DNA of 64,000 nucleotides from Acetobacter nitrogenifigens DSM 23921 = NBRC 105050. Its GTDB lineage: Bacteria > Pseudomonadota > Alphaproteobacteria > Acetobacterales > Acetobacteraceae. The DNA is taken from positions 1 through 64,000 of the forward strand of contig NZ_AUBI01000017.1 in NCBI RefSeq assembly GCF_000429165.1. The letters are read 5' to 3'. The translations under genes were made by a program, and so were the position numbers. The notes beneath the pieces were generated by a model. It was given only the letters and a program-made list of their open reading frames with translations. It did no database searches and was not told the DNA's origin. Positions 1-8,978 of this stretch are shown here, piece after piece; within the stretch, counting starts at the first letter, position 1; the number at the start of each line of letters is the position of its first letter.

Positions 1-81
1 ATCGACCATGCATCATCGGAAAATACAGACTGTATCATGCTCATGACAAAGAGCTATGCAGTGCGCTCCGTCTTTCAAGAC

Positions 82-321
82 CTAACAGGCCCTAAAAATG
101 GGATCGTATTGTACGTTATCATCGACGCTCGACAGGAGAACGACGTTCGCAGGGGTGATTGTCCCGTAATCGAGAGCAAGAGGATTCTGCATGTAACCCA
201 GTGCCCAGGCGCTGAACGTGTGAGAAAATTCTTGCGCCATATAAGCGACCGCATGAGCAACGACGACGAATCCCGTTGTCATCAGGGCGAATGCAAGGAT
301 ACTGCCGTCAGTTCGTTTCAA
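82..321 (-). CDS. possible small membrane protein
   Basis: A 79-residue minus-strand frame opens with MKRTDG and then a hydrophobic stretch (about residues 8-28) that could be a signal anchor or membrane segment, followed by a second semi-hydrophobic stretch around residue 55-65. An AGG sits about 11 bases before the start. I recognise no family and see no partner gene. It may be a chance frame; the strongest support is only the basic-then-hydrophobic N-terminus. Confidence 0.3.
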   Translation of the reverse strand: MKRTDGSILAFALMTTGFVVVAHAVAYMAQEFSHTFSAWALGYMQNPLALDYGTITPANVVLLSSVDDNVQYDPIFRAC

Positions 322-511
322 TCTGCCGCCTAACTTATTGTGACTGTTGATGTGGGTTGGAAAAGGACAGCGCCAAAATTTCCCTCTCGTATGATCAGTC
401 TCGAGCGCCTCCCCCTGTCTCAGGGGCGACGTCGCATTGGAGCCAGGGGAAGCGCATTCGGCCGACTACCCTTCCCAGACGCCTCCAACAGGTTGAAACG
501 CGTAGCCAACG

Positions 512-862
512 TTACGGAATAAACGCGACGCCCGTGATCTCGACTTTCCAGTCTGGGTTGGCGAGTTTCGCCTCGACCGTAGCGCGGGCAGGCTTGTTGC
601 CTCGGTCCAGCCAGGCGTCCCATGCTCGATTCATCGCCGCGATATCGTTGATGTCGGTGAGGAAAATTTGCACGGATAAAATATTGCTCTTGCTGGTTCC
701 TGCTTCGGCCAGCAGAGCGTCGATCTGCTTCAGGATGTCGGCGGTTTGTCCCTCGACGTCGAGGGTGGCGTCATCAGCGACCTGTCCGGCCAGATAGACG
801 ATATTGCCGCAGATAGAAGCTCCACTGAGGCGTTCTTCGGGGGCGAGGCGTTTAATCGTCAT
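512..862 (-). CDS. RidA/YoaB-like family protein
   Basis: A 116-residue protein of the RidA (YjgF/YER057c/UK114) family, close in style to the YoaB-like subgroup. Canonical RidA hydrolyses reactive enamine/imine intermediates released by PLP enzymes; other subgroups have less clear roles. The frame starts at MTIKRLAPE, runs through the family core (GNIVYLAGQVADD) and ends with the R-A-T-V-E then V-E-I-T strand pattern containing the Arg expected to bind the substrate carboxylate. A longer frame extends upstream, but its extra 78 residues are unlike the family, so I start at 862. It lies 131 bases downstream of the cytochrome pair on the same strand; co-transcription is possible but unproven. 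Confidence 0.85.
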   Translation of the reverse strand: MTIKRLAPEERLSGASICGNIVYLAGQVADDATLDVEGQTADILKQIDALLAEAGTSKSNILSVQIFLTDINDIAAMNRAWDAWLDRGNKPARATVEAKLANPDWKVEITGVAFIP

Positions 863-993
863 GGATGAAAACCTATGTTTTGTGGTAGCGCGCTGTGTAG
901 CACACATGGCGTCGCGCGTGAGCGGCGCGACAAAGGTCGATATCTGCCGCCCTGGCAGCCGCAGTCCTTGAGCCGCATGAATGCACTCTCGGT

Positions 994-1392
994 TTAAAAA
1001 TGCGTCATGCCTCCAGCTACATGACAGACATGGCACGCACGCGGCGGACCCGATTTGCGATGCTCTTCCGCGAATTTGAGATGGCAGCTTTCGCACTGGC
1101 CATGAAACTGCTCCTCAATGACGCCTGAGAGCGATGGCGTGTTCTTGTGACACGCTATGCATCCCTGAAACGGCCAGGAAGAGAGTCTGGCCTCGGTGTA
1201 GTTGTGATGGCATGTGACGCAATTGAACGCGACGTGGGCCTTGTGCGGAAAATCGAGGGGCATGAGCGGGCGCGTCTTCGCTGCGTGCGGAGCGCCGGAT
1301 AACGTCCACCACAGAGCAGCGCTTCCACAAAGTGCGCCGATGACAATTATCGTCGCCGCGCGCCACGAAGCGATCAGGCGGTCGATCACCAT
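994..1392 (-). CDS. membrane-anchored tetraheme cytochrome (c3-like)
   Basis: 132 residues. An N-terminal hydrophobic anchor (about 12-30) is followed by four CxxCH heme c motifs at C58-H62, C78-H82, C100-H104 and C120-H124. Extra histidines (H50, H53, H63, H97) could be the sixth ligands. This is the class III/c7-like cytochrome arrangement, exposed to the periplasm. The start overlaps the stop of the upstream membrane cytochrome b gene by 7 bases (ATG begins at 1392, stop ends at 1386), so the two are translationally coupled. I infer that electrons pass between the membrane b-hemes and these c-hemes; the donor, acceptor and direction cannot be read from sequence. Confidence 0.85.
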   Translation of the reverse strand: MVIDRLIASWRAATIIVIGALCGSAALWWTLSGAPHAAKTRPLMPLDFPHKAHVAFNCVTCHHNYTEARLSSWPFQGCIACHKNTPSLSGVIEEQFHGQCESCHLKFAEEHRKSGPPRACHVCHVAGGMTHF

Positions 1393-2114
1393 GCCCGCCA
1401 ATGCAGGAGCGCCGCGCCCAGAAACGGCAAAGCAACGCCAAGAGAGAGCATAACCATAGCGACCGGGGCGGCGAACCGCGCCGTATCGCGTGCGCGTTTT
1501 CCGGGGGGGCGGTGCGGTCGCACTGCCTGGCGCGACGCCCAGGGCAGTGCGACCGCACCGCCCGCAAGTGCGGCGAACGCCACTGACGGCCAGAAACCAG
1601 CGAGGCGTAGCCCTGCCAGCCATGCATGGGCGCCCGATGCGCACAGCAACAGCGTCGCGCAAACCGAATGACTGCGGCGGAACAGCGTGGCCGTTCCGAA
1701 CGCTGCGCGTCGGACAGGCGGCAGGCTGGCGAATGTCGCGATCGCAAGCAGCGTAGCGGCGACGACTCCCGTCTGCATCACGCCGGTGATCGGGGGCAGC
1801 AGATCCTCGAGGAGTTGCGGTTCAGCCCAGAGACTGAAACCGATATGCCAGGCGACAAAGGCGAGCAGCATGTAAGCGCCGTATTCATGCAGCCGGATGA
1901 AAAATTTGCCTTCATAGAATGGCGTGGAAAGTGGTCGCCCCGTCAGCGCGAACATTTGCAACAATACAAACAGCGCCGAAAAACCGCACAGCATCGACAC
2001 GTCCCATAGCAGGCCGAGCGTGGGGACCGGGCTGAGAAGAAGGATAGCGCCAACGAAAACAAGGAACGCGTAAGCAATGCGGCGCGAAAGCCATGCCCAA
2101 CCAGCCACAATCAT
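1386..2114 (-). CDS. ferric-reductase-like diheme membrane cytochrome b
   Basis: About 242 residues with six likely membrane segments. Two His pairs have ferric-reductase-like spacing: His76/His90 (13 residues between) and His149/His163 (13 between), enough to hold two stacked b hemes across the membrane. No FAD/NAD domain follows, so any electron exchange must be with another protein, most simply the tetraheme cytochrome encoded immediately downstream. I use ATG at 2114, with GGAG about 10 bases upstream; an in-frame TTG at 2123 is the alternative. Residues about 184-203, between the fifth and sixth membrane segments, are encoded by a long perfect inverted repeat and look like an inserted element. 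Confidence 0.75.
   Translation of the reverse strand: MIVAGWAWLSRRIAYAFLVFVGAILLLSPVPTLGLLWDVSMLCGFSALFVLLQMFALTGRPLSTPFYEGKFFIRLHEYGAYMLLAFVAWHIGFSLWAEPQLLEDLLPPITGVMQTGVVAATLLAIATFASLPPVRRAAFGTATLFRRSHSVCATLLLCASGAHAWLAGLRLAGFWPSVAFAALAGGAVALPWASRQAVRPHRPPGKRARDTARFAAPVAMVMLSLGVALPFLGAALLHWRAW
1507..1563. repeat. 21-bp-arm inverted repeat inside a reading frame
   Basis: Arms 1507-1527 and 1543-1563 are perfect reverse complements separated by 15 bases. The element lies in frame inside the ferric-reductase-like gene and encodes an Arg/Pro/Ala-rich loop between two membrane segments. No second copy was found in the window. It could be a mobile palindromic element that tolerates being in a coding sequence. 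Confidence 0.8.
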
Positions 2115-2273
2115 TAACGCCAAACTCCACTCAATTCGACAGGCAGGCGCGAAACTCTGGCGCGTAGCGACGATACTGGAACGATACGGCTTACGGGATG
2201 GAATTCTGATCTTGCGTCGCCACCGACCGTGTTAACTTAACAACTGTATCGCTTTTCGTGAGGGAGACTGCCG

Positions 2274-2597
2274 ATGAGCGCGCTTGGCGTATTCAGGAAA
2301 ACGCTCGCCGCCGCGAGTCCGCCAGAAGGTGCGGATCTTGCGCTACAGGCGATCTGGTGGGCTGGACGGGGCGACTGGACACAGGCGCATGAGTGCGCGC
2401 AGGCCAATGAAGGCGACCCGGATTGCGATTGGGCGCACGCATGGCTGCATCGCAAGGAAGGCGATCTCGGCAACGCACGCTACTGGTATCGGTGCGCGGG
2501 GCGTCCAACGCCGACCAGTAGTCTTGAGCAGGAATGGATGGAAATTGCGACCACTCTACTTGCTCGTCCGCTGACGACGCTCAGGGCGGAAAGCTAA
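2274..2597 (+). CDS. conserved hypothetical small protein
   Basis: 107 residues starting after a good ribosome site (GAGGGAG, 2261-2267). The sequence is rich in Trp, Ala and acidic/His residues with repeated helix-like blocks: a QAIWWAGRGDW segment, then AHAWLHRKEGDLGNARYWYRCAG. That last motif resembles a tetratricopeptide-like helical hairpin. I have seen similar short proteins in Acetobacteraceae without known function. It sits alone between the divergent cytochrome genes and rpsA. No signal peptide or membrane segment, so probably cytoplasmic. Confidence 0.7.
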   Translation: MSALGVFRKTLAAASPPEGADLALQAIWWAGRGDWTQAHECAQANEGDPDCDWAHAWLHRKEGDLGNARYWYRCAGRPTPTSSLEQEWMEIATTLLARPLTTLRAES

Positions 2598-2825
2598 AAG
2601 ACAGGTTCCGGATAACGGCACTGACACAAGCTTCCTGTTGACACTCTGCGGTTTGAGGTGCTGTCTACCGCCCGGTTTCGGCCCCTTTGGGGGCGTTGAC
2701 CGATCTCAACCGTCGATCCCGCATACCTTCGGATATCTTCGAAGACCGGGGTAAGTCGTTTCGCCTCACCGCGACGCGCAGGAATTGTCGGCTCTAAACG
2801 GGCCGGCAGGGAAATATCGTTTCAC
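2598..2825 (+). promoter_or_regulatory. rpsA upstream region, possible promoter and leader
   Basis: A TTGACA lies at 2638-2643, but no good -10 hexamer follows at 17-18 bases. A small GC hairpin (CCCCTTTGGGGG type) lies near 2685-2697. A structured leader would fit the autoregulation known for ribosomal protein S1 in other bacteria, but nothing here proves it. Confidence 0.3.
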
Positions 2826-4538
2826 ATGGCTTCTGCCACACTCACCACAACCGATCATTTTGGCGGCGAAGACTTCGCCTCTCTGCTCGACGAGACCCTC
2901 GGCCTGGACACGGGCTTTGAAGGTTCCGTCGTCAAGGGGCATGTCGTCCGCCTGACCGACGAATTCGCCATCGTCGACGTCGGCCTGAAGAGCGAAGGCC
3001 GCGTCGCCCTCAAGGAATTCGGCCCGCCGGGCGTCGCCCACGAGGTCAAGCCGGGCGACGTCATTGAGCTGTACGTCGAGCGCTACGAAGACCGTGACGG
3101 CACGATCGTCCTGTCGCGTGAGAAGGCGCGTCGCGAAGAGGCCTGGACGAACCTGGAGAAGGCTTTCGAAGCCAACCAGCGCGTCAACGGCACGATCTAC
3201 GGACGCGTCAAGGGCGGCTTCACGGTCGACCTCGGCGGCGCCATGGCGTTCCTTCCCGGCAGCCAGGTCGACATCCGTCCCGTGCGCGACGTCGGCCCGC
3301 TGATGGGCGTTCCGCAGCCCTTCCAGATCCTGAAGATGGACCGCGCCCGCGGCAACATCGTCGTCTCGCGTCGCGCGGTCCTCGAAGAGACCCGTGCGGA
3401 GCAGCGCAGCGAGCTGATCCAGGGCCTGAAGGAAGGCATGATCCTCGACGGCGTGGTGAAGAACATCACCGACTACGGCGCGTTCGTGGACCTCGGCGGC
3501 GTCGATGGCCTCCTGCATGTCACCGACATCGCCTGGAAGCGCATCAACCACCCGTCCGAAGCCCTGCAGATCGGTCAGCCGGTTCGCGTGCAGGTCATCC
3601 GCTTCAACCCGGACACGCAGCGCATTTCTCTCGGCATGAAGCAGCTTGAGGCTGATCCGTGGGAGAACGTGGCGATCAAGTATCCGCCGGGCGCGCGTTA
3701 CAGCGGTCGCGTCACCAACATCACCGACTACGGCGCGTTCGTTGAGCTCGAGCCGGGCGTCGAGGGTCTGGTGCACGTTTCCGAGATGTCCTGGACGAAG
3801 AAAAACGTCCATCCGGGCAAGATCGTCGCCACTTCGCAGGAAGTCGACGTCATGGTCCTGGACGTGGACAGCGGCAAGCGTCGTATCTCGCTCGGCCTGA
3901 AGCAGGTTCAGCGCAACCCGTGGGAGCAGTTCGCCGAAGAGCACAAGATCGGCTCGACGGTCGAGGGCGAGATCCGCAACATCACCGAGTTCGGCCTGTT
4001 CATCGGCCTGTCCGCGGACATCGACGGCATGGTCCACATGTCCGACCTGTCCTGGGACGAGGCCGGCGAAGTCGCCATCACGCACTACGAGAAGGGCCAG
4101 GTCGTTCAGGCCAAGGTTCTCGACGTGGACGTGGAGAAAGAGCGCATCTCGCTCGGCATCAAGCAGCTTCAGGAAGACCCGGCGGCCGACGCGCTGTCGA
4201 GCGTCCAGAAGGGCGCCGTCGTCACCTGCATCGTCACCGCTGTTCAGAGCAACGGCATCGAGGTGAAGGTGGACGACGTTCTGACCGGCTTCATCCGTCG
4301 CGCCGAACTGGCGCGCGACAAGGCCGAGCAGCGTCCGGAGCGCTTCGCAGTTGGCGAGCGTGTTGACGCGAAGATCGTCTCGGTCGACCGCGCAGCCCGC
4401 AAGCTGGCCCTGACCATCCGCGGCCGTGAGGTCGAGGAAGACAAGGCTGCGATCAACGAATACGGCTCGTCCGACAGCGGCGCGTCGCTGGGCGATATCC
4501 TTGGCGCTGCGATCCGTCGCCGCAACACGGACGCCTGA
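2826..4538 (+). CDS. rpsA: 30S ribosomal protein S1
   Basis: 570 residues, the usual alphaproteobacterial length. S1 (OB-fold) repeats run from about residue 30 to 540, each with the typical G-x-V-x-N/F-I-T-D-Y-G-A-F-V-D/E-L core and the L-H/V-H-V-S/T-D/E-M/I closing strand; two are nearly identical at about residues 205-275 and 290-360. S1 unwinds and delivers mRNA to the small ribosomal subunit. Single-gene transcription is suggested by the strong terminator at 4595. No cmk gene precedes it in this window. Confidence 0.98.
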   Translation: MASATLTTTDHFGGEDFASLLDETLGLDTGFEGSVVKGHVVRLTDEFAIVDVGLKSEGRVALKEFGPPGVAHEVKPGDVIELYVERYEDRDGTIVLSREKARREEAWTNLEKAFEANQRVNGTIYGRVKGGFTVDLGGAMAFLPGSQVDIRPVRDVGPLMGVPQPFQILKMDRARGNIVVSRRAVLEETRAEQRSELIQGLKEGMILDGVVKNITDYGAFVDLGGVDGLLHVTDIAWKRINHPSEALQIGQPVRVQVIRFNPDTQRISLGMKQLEADPWENVAIKYPPGARYSGRVTNITDYGAFVELEPGVEGLVHVSEMSWTKKNVHPGKIVATSQEVDVMVLDVDSGKRRISLGLKQVQRNPWEQFAEEHKIGSTVEGEIRNITEFGLFIGLSADIDGMVHMSDLSWDEAGEVAITHYEKGQVVQAKVLDVDVEKERISLGIKQLQEDPAADALSSVQKGAVVTCIVTAVQSNGIEVKVDDVLTGFIRRAELARDKAEQRPERFAVGERVDAKIVSVDRAARKLALTIRGREVEEDKAAINEYGSSDSGASLGDILGAAIRRRNTDA

Positions 4539-4594
4539 TAAGTCACGACAGGACGGCAGCCGTATGGCTGCGTCCTTACTGACTGACGTTACGG

Positions 4595-4623
4595 AAATGG
4601 CGCCCTTCGGGGCGCCATTTTTG
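4595..4623 (+). terminator. intrinsic terminator of rpsA
   Basis: An 11-bp perfect stem (4595-4605 with 4610-4620) closes on a TTCG tetraloop and is followed by a short T run. It lies 57 bases after the rpsA stop. Confidence 0.9.
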
Positions 4624-4895
4624 GTTGTAGACAGGATGTCGCGATCCGTCGGTGTCTTCGTGCGCAGCTTTGCGGGACGCGTCGAGCAGTTTTCACCGAC
4701 GCTTATTATCCAGAATAAACCTCTTCATCGGGCGTCGCGGCCCGGCGGAACACGCTTCCGTCGAATTTCCCTCACGCAAGGCCTTGCGCGTCGGCGCCAG
4801 CCAACCGACATCGATCACACTGACTATGCTCGTCGTCTAAGCGCCGGGCGTCGAGGCGACGCAGCAGTCCAATCAAGAAAAAGGACACGCGCGCC

Positions 4896-5363
4896 ATGTC
4901 TACTCCCCTGCACAGCATCCTTGCCGAGAAAGGTTGGGACGTCATCACCGTGTTGGATACCGATCCCCTGCCCCGCGTCTGTGAGACATTGGCGCGACAT
5001 GGGGTTGGCGGCGCTCCGGTTCTGGATGGCGCCGGGCGTCTGGTCGGTCTGGTGTCGGAGCGAAAGATCGTCGAAGCGGTGGCGCTTCACCCTGCCGGCC
5101 TTGGCGCTCTGGTCGCCCGCGACGTGATGGCGGCGAACACGCCGGTCGCGACGCCCGACGAAGACAGCCTCAATACGGCGCGACGGATGACCCGCACTCA
5201 CTGTCGCCATATGCCGGTCGTGGACAACGGTCGTCTGGTCGGTCTGGTCAGTATCGGCGATCTCGTTAAATATCGGATCGAACATGCCGAACATCTGGCC
5301 GAAGAGTTGCAGAACTACGTATCGAATAGTGGACACGCTTCGGTGAAAGTTTCCGGAATATAA
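4896..5363 (+). CDS. tandem CBS-domain protein
   Basis: 155 residues made of two CBS domains (about 8-65 and 75-132) and a short helical tail. Each shows the V-L-D/V-D-N-G-R-L-V-G-L-V-S core followed by E/I-x-D-L/K-I-V. Such stand-alone pairs form a Bateman module that binds adenine nucleotides and regulates a partner. The second domain includes a THCRHMPVVDNG stretch as in proteins related to IMPDH-type CBS pairs. There is no obvious partner next door, so its target is unknown. Confidence 0.9.
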   Translation: MSTPLHSILAEKGWDVITVLDTDPLPRVCETLARHGVGGAPVLDGAGRLVGLVSERKIVEAVALHPAGLGALVARDVMAANTPVATPDEDSLNTARRMTRTHCRHMPVVDNGRLVGLVSIGDLVKYRIEHAEHLAEELQNYVSNSGHASVKVSGI

Positions 5364-5639
5364 AATTTCTTGATAGAGACGTGGGGAAACGGCAATCAAT
5401 TGTCTGCCTGCCTCACGCATCCAGCCGCCGCTCATAATTCCCCTGATGTGAAGCCCTGATCTTTGGTTCCGTGTTCTACCTCTGTCAGGGAAAGGGCTTC
5501 ATTGAAGCGTGTGAGCGGTCAGTTGCGTTTATACCGCCCGGCGAACAGGGCCTGACGCCACTCGTTCATCAGGATATTGATATTGCGCTGTTGAACACAG
5601 AGAATGCCCAAATTTTAGATGCGCGCATCAAGTCCGAAT

Positions 5640-5786
5640 TTACATGTGGGATTGACCGCCCCCAAGACGTGATCGTCGGGTGATGTCTTGCTCATAGTTA
5701 AAATGGTCATTCGTGTCGGCGTTATTCGCGCAGCTTGAGACGCAAAGCGAGGTGAAGATTACTGCGATAAAAATCGATGCTCTCAC
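5640..5786 (-). CDS. small lipoprotein (48 aa)
   Basis: A GTG start at 5786 follows a clear GAGGAG ribosome site. The product begins VRASIFIAVIFTSL and has a lipobox, C-V-S-S-C, with the lipidated Cys at residue 19 followed by ANNADTND. The mature part is only about 30 residues and ends GGGQSHM. It looks like a bona fide tiny outer- or inner-membrane lipoprotein of the entericidin/small-lipoprotein type, though I recognise no named family. Flanking regions 5364-5639 and 5787-6071 contain no supported gene; the inverted repeat 5449-5457/5493-5501 downstream may be part of its transcript end. Confidence 0.65.
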   Translation of the reverse strand: MRASIFIAVIFTSLCVSSCANNADTNDHFNYEQDITRRSRLGGGQSHM

Positions 5787-6071
5787 AACATTCTCCTCAA
5801 GATCAATTGTCGGGAGTGTCGGTTAAGATGAAGACTGCGGTTTGTAATATTAAGTCTAACAGATGCTATGATAATTGGTTGCTGACCCGATTATTTAATT
5901 ACGCCTTGTGGTCGCAAGGTAGTGTGTCCGTGATCCGTTGCTACGTGTTTGGGCTCTACTGCGGCAAACGGAGCCACACCGGGGAAGCGGCGCCGATCAA
6001 TGCGAAAATGTGCTCGATATAAACGACCTTCTATCCGGCTACGGCAATATATGCCTCTCAGCGCGCAAGCT

Positions 6072-6827
6072 TTACACGGTGACGATCAGATCGTTTCTGA
6101 AGCCCGGCGTCGAGAAGCGTGGTCCTGCTGGGTTGCAGACGATACGGGCGCCGCCCGGATGCCGCATGTCTCCAACGGCATGAATGTGGCCGTGAACCCA
6201 TAAATCTATGTCTCGACGCCAGAAAATATCCGAAAGATCAGAAGCGTATAGGCCGATATTCCGTTCGCCTCTCAAATGCAACGGCACGCAGTCCAGCAAC
6301 GGAGCATGGTGCGTCACGACGACCAGGGCCGTGCCGCGCGCCTTTTCGACCCCCAACAGCCGGTCGAGTTGCGCGACCTGACGTTCATGCTGCGCAAGCT
6401 CATCGCCCACCCTGACGCCGCCACGACCGTCCGGTCTCAGAAAACCTTCCCCGGTAAGAAGCCGGGGACGAACGTCGAGCCCTGAGAGACGCCCGTCCGC
6501 CCAAAGGGTGCATCCGACAAATCTGACGCCACGCAGGACACGGGCTGACTCGTCGAGCAATGTGACGCCGAAGCGCCGCGCAGCCTCTTGCGCGCGGGCC
6601 TGCTGCTGCGACAGCGTGCCACCCCAGATTTCATGATTGCCAAGGACAAACACGGCAGGACGTCCGTCGGCCAGACGCGCGACGATCTCGATCGCGCCCT
6701 CTGGATTCCCCTCCAGAATATCCCCCGCCGCCACCAGCACGTCGAATGCGGGGCGTGGTGGATCGTATGAATCTGGAGAACGTGCGTATTCTAGATGGAG
6801 ATCAGAAAGTATCCACAACCGGGTCAT
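6072..6827 (-). CDS. calcineurin-like metallophosphoesterase
   Basis: 251 residues with the full two-metal phosphoesterase signature in order: D9-x-H11, A-G-D36, G-N64-H65-E, T-H-H-A-P and the C-terminal H-G-H-I-H. The family cleaves phosphomonoesters or diesters; the natural substrate cannot be read from the sequence. No signal peptide, so cytoplasmic. Single gene, followed by the AT-richer gap 5787-6071. Confidence 0.9.
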   Translation of the reverse strand: MTRLWILSDLHLEYARSPDSYDPPRPAFDVLVAAGDILEGNPEGAIEIVARLADGRPAVFVLGNHEIWGGTLSQQQARAQEAARRFGVTLLDESARVLRGVRFVGCTLWADGRLSGLDVRPRLLTGEGFLRPDGRGGVRVGDELAQHERQVAQLDRLLGVEKARGTALVVVTHHAPLLDCVPLHLRGERNIGLYASDLSDIFWRRDIDLWVHGHIHAVGDMRHPGGARIVCNPAGPRFSTPGFRNDLIVTV

Positions 6828-6999
6828 GCCGCGCCCTTCTGCTCCTGCGGCATAGCCGGGAAATGAAGATGCGGACGTGACGTGCGAGGAGTCGATTCGG
6901 TTCCGTTACGCCCGCGTCACGGCCCGAGAGACTGTCCCTCAGCACAAAAATTAATGCGGGTCCAGTTCTTCACTTCGGTTGAACAGCGGCGACGGTCCG

Positions 7000-8670
7000 T
7001 TAGCCAGCCTGCTCCTTGCCGGCGGAACCGCGGAGAAGTCCCGTAGCCTCGCGCCCCGCCATAGACAGCGCGACGGCTTCCGCAATCCGAATGCCGTCGA
7101 TCGCGGCGGACAGGATGCCGCCTGCGTAACCGGCGCCCTCGCCTGCAGGAAACAGACCGCCTGTATTGAGGCTGCGCCCGTCCTGACCGCGCGGGATGCG
7201 CAACGGAGAGGACGTGCGCGTCTCCACGCCCGTTAGCACTGCGTCCTCCATCGCGAACCCTGGCAGCTTTCGCGCGAATGCGGGAAGAGCCTCCCGGATC
7301 GCCTCGACAGCGAAATCAGGCAGACAGGCGGAAAGATCCGTCGGCGTGACGCCGGGCCGGTAGGACGGCGTCACGGAGCCGAGCGACGTGGAGGCGCGGC
7401 CCGCAAGAAAATCGCCCACGCGCTGCGCCGGGGCGCGGTAGTCGCCTCCTCCGGCGAGGAAGGCCTGCCGCTCCCAATGCCGCTGAAACGCCACGCCTGC
7501 CAGCGGTTCGTCCGGATAGTCCTCGCCGGGTCGCAGATCGACGACGATTCCCGCGTTGGCGTTGCGTTCGGCGCGCGAATACTGGCTCATCCCGTTGGTG
7601 ACCACCCGCCCCTCCTCCGACGTGGCGGCCACCACTGTGCCGCCGGGGCACATGCAGAAGGAGTAGACGCCACGCCCGTTGGACGCGTGGTGGGCGAGTT
7701 TGTAATCGGCGGCGCCCAGCAGCGGCGAACCAGCTTGTGGTCCGAAACGGTCGGCGTCGATCAGGGATTGCGGGTGCTCTATCCGCACGCCGATAGAGAA
7801 CGGCTTGGACTGCATCTCTACGCCCGCCGCCTCAAGCATGCTGAATGTGTCGCGCGCACTGTGACCGATCGCGAGAACGACATGCGACGCAGCGACTTCC
7901 TCCCCGTCGGACAGACGCAGGCCTCGTACGCTTCTCTGCTCATCGAGCATGAGTTCGTCGACCCGGGCGCTGAACCGGTATTCGCCGCCTGCGGCCTCGA
8001 TCTCGGCGCGAATATGCTCGACCATCGAGACAAGCCGGAACGTGCCGATATGCGGTTTCGAGACGAACAGGATTTCCTCGGGCGCTCCCGCGCGCACGAA
8101 CTCCTCCAGCACCTTGCGCCCCAGATGGCGCGGGTCGCTGACCTGACTATAAAGCTTGCCGTCGGAGAACGTCCCGGCTCCGCCCTCGCCGAACTGCACG
8201 TTGCTTTCCGGCGTCAGGACCGACCGCCGCCACAGGGCGAACGTGTCGACTGTGCGTTCGCGGACAGCCTTTCCACGCTCGAGAATCAGCGGCCGCAGTC
8301 CCATCTGCGCGAGAATCAACCCCGCCATCAGCCCGCACGGTCCGGCGCCGATCACAACCGGCCTTTGAAACGCTTCGCCTCTGGCCAATCGCGGACCTTC
8401 GACATCGACAGGGCGATAACTGGTGTCCGGCGACGGGCCAATACGCGCATCTTCGCCTGCTTTCGCCAGAATGACGGCCTCGTCCGCCACCGCGCAGTCC
8501 AGGCTGTAGACCAACATGATGCCGCCACGACGACGGGCGTCATACCCACGCCGCGCGACCCGCAGATCGAGCGCGTCGGCGTCCGCAAGGCCGAGCCTGG
8601 CGCGCGCGGCGGCGATCAGCGCTTCAGGCGCGTGGTCGAGCGGCAACCTCACCTCGGTCAGACGGATCAT
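7000..8670 (-). CDS. NAD(P)/FAD-dependent oxidoreductase, COG2509-like
   Basis: 556 residues. An N-terminal domain of about 100 residues, typical of this family, precedes a Rossmann FAD-binding motif (V-I-G-A-G-P-C-G at about 106-113, then E-R-G-K at the end of the second strand). The middle carries N-V-Q-F-G-E-G-G-A-G-T-F-S-D-G-K-L, a hallmark of the COG2509 uncharacterised FAD dehydrogenases. The C-terminal V-E-T-R-T-S-S-P and P-A-G-E-G-A-G-Y-A-G-G-I motifs complete the fold. I start at 8670 because TGGAGA sits 5-10 bases upstream and the N-terminal domain begins there. The substrate is unknown for the family. Confidence 0.88.
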   Translation of the reverse strand: MIRLTEVRLPLDHAPEALIAAARARLGLADADALDLRVARRGYDARRRGGIMLVYSLDCAVADEAVILAKAGEDARIGPSPDTSYRPVDVEGPRLARGEAFQRPVVIGAGPCGLMAGLILAQMGLRPLILERGKAVRERTVDTFALWRRSVLTPESNVQFGEGGAGTFSDGKLYSQVSDPRHLGRKVLEEFVRAGAPEEILFVSKPHIGTFRLVSMVEHIRAEIEAAGGEYRFSARVDELMLDEQRSVRGLRLSDGEEVAASHVVLAIGHSARDTFSMLEAAGVEMQSKPFSIGVRIEHPQSLIDADRFGPQAGSPLLGAADYKLAHHASNGRGVYSFCMCPGGTVVAATSEEGRVVTNGMSQYSRAERNANAGIVVDLRPGEDYPDEPLAGVAFQRHWERQAFLAGGGDYRAPAQRVGDFLAGRASTSLGSVTPSYRPGVTPTDLSACLPDFAVEAIREALPAFARKLPGFAMEDAVLTGVETRTSSPLRIPRGQDGRSLNTGGLFPAGEGAGYAGGILSAAIDGIRIAEAVALSMAGREATGLLRGSAGKEQAG

Positions 8671-8978
8671 GAGTTCTCCATTAGGCTTCAGACGCCTGAC
8701 GCGTCTCCACATGGCGGCGAGCATGCGAGCGTGGCGCCGCTGGCCCCTGACAGGAGCCACAATCGGGCGGCTCATATCACGGCAGACTGGTGATCACGAG
8801 AGAGTGGACTCATTGCGCGGAGCAATGGAGAGCGCACTGCTCCCATCCGAAGGCGACACTGTAAACTTCCCGTTTTGCGGACGGGCGGTATGGTCTATGA
8901 GACGCGGGAATCAAGTCTTCGGAACGACCTCCTGTCAACCGCGACCTGTAGCGCAAGACCGACCAAGGAGATTGCGAC
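8671..8978. other. divergent intergenic region, oxidoreductase / CDF
   Basis: 308 bases separating two divergent genes, so it must hold both promoters. AAGGAG (8965-8970) is the ribosome site of the transporter. I compared it with metal-regulator dyads and with the cobalamin riboswitch and saw neither. Confidence 0.5.

Noticed and set aside
2766-4085. 439-codon frame antisense to rpsA
   Set aside because: It is a codon-bias shadow of rpsA; the repetitive product mirrors the S1 repeats.
5471-5683. 70-codon plus-strand frame
   Set aside because: It overlaps the lipoprotein on the other strand and lacks a ribosome site.
7477-8793. 438-codon plus-strand frame
   Set aside because: It is antisense to the FAD oxidoreductase, with Arg/His/Gln-rich non-protein-like composition.
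8671-8978. Cobalamin riboswitch or metal-sensor operator upstream of the CDF gene
   Set aside because: Short stretches resembling the B12 box are in the wrong order and partly on the opposite strand; no convincing dyad was found.
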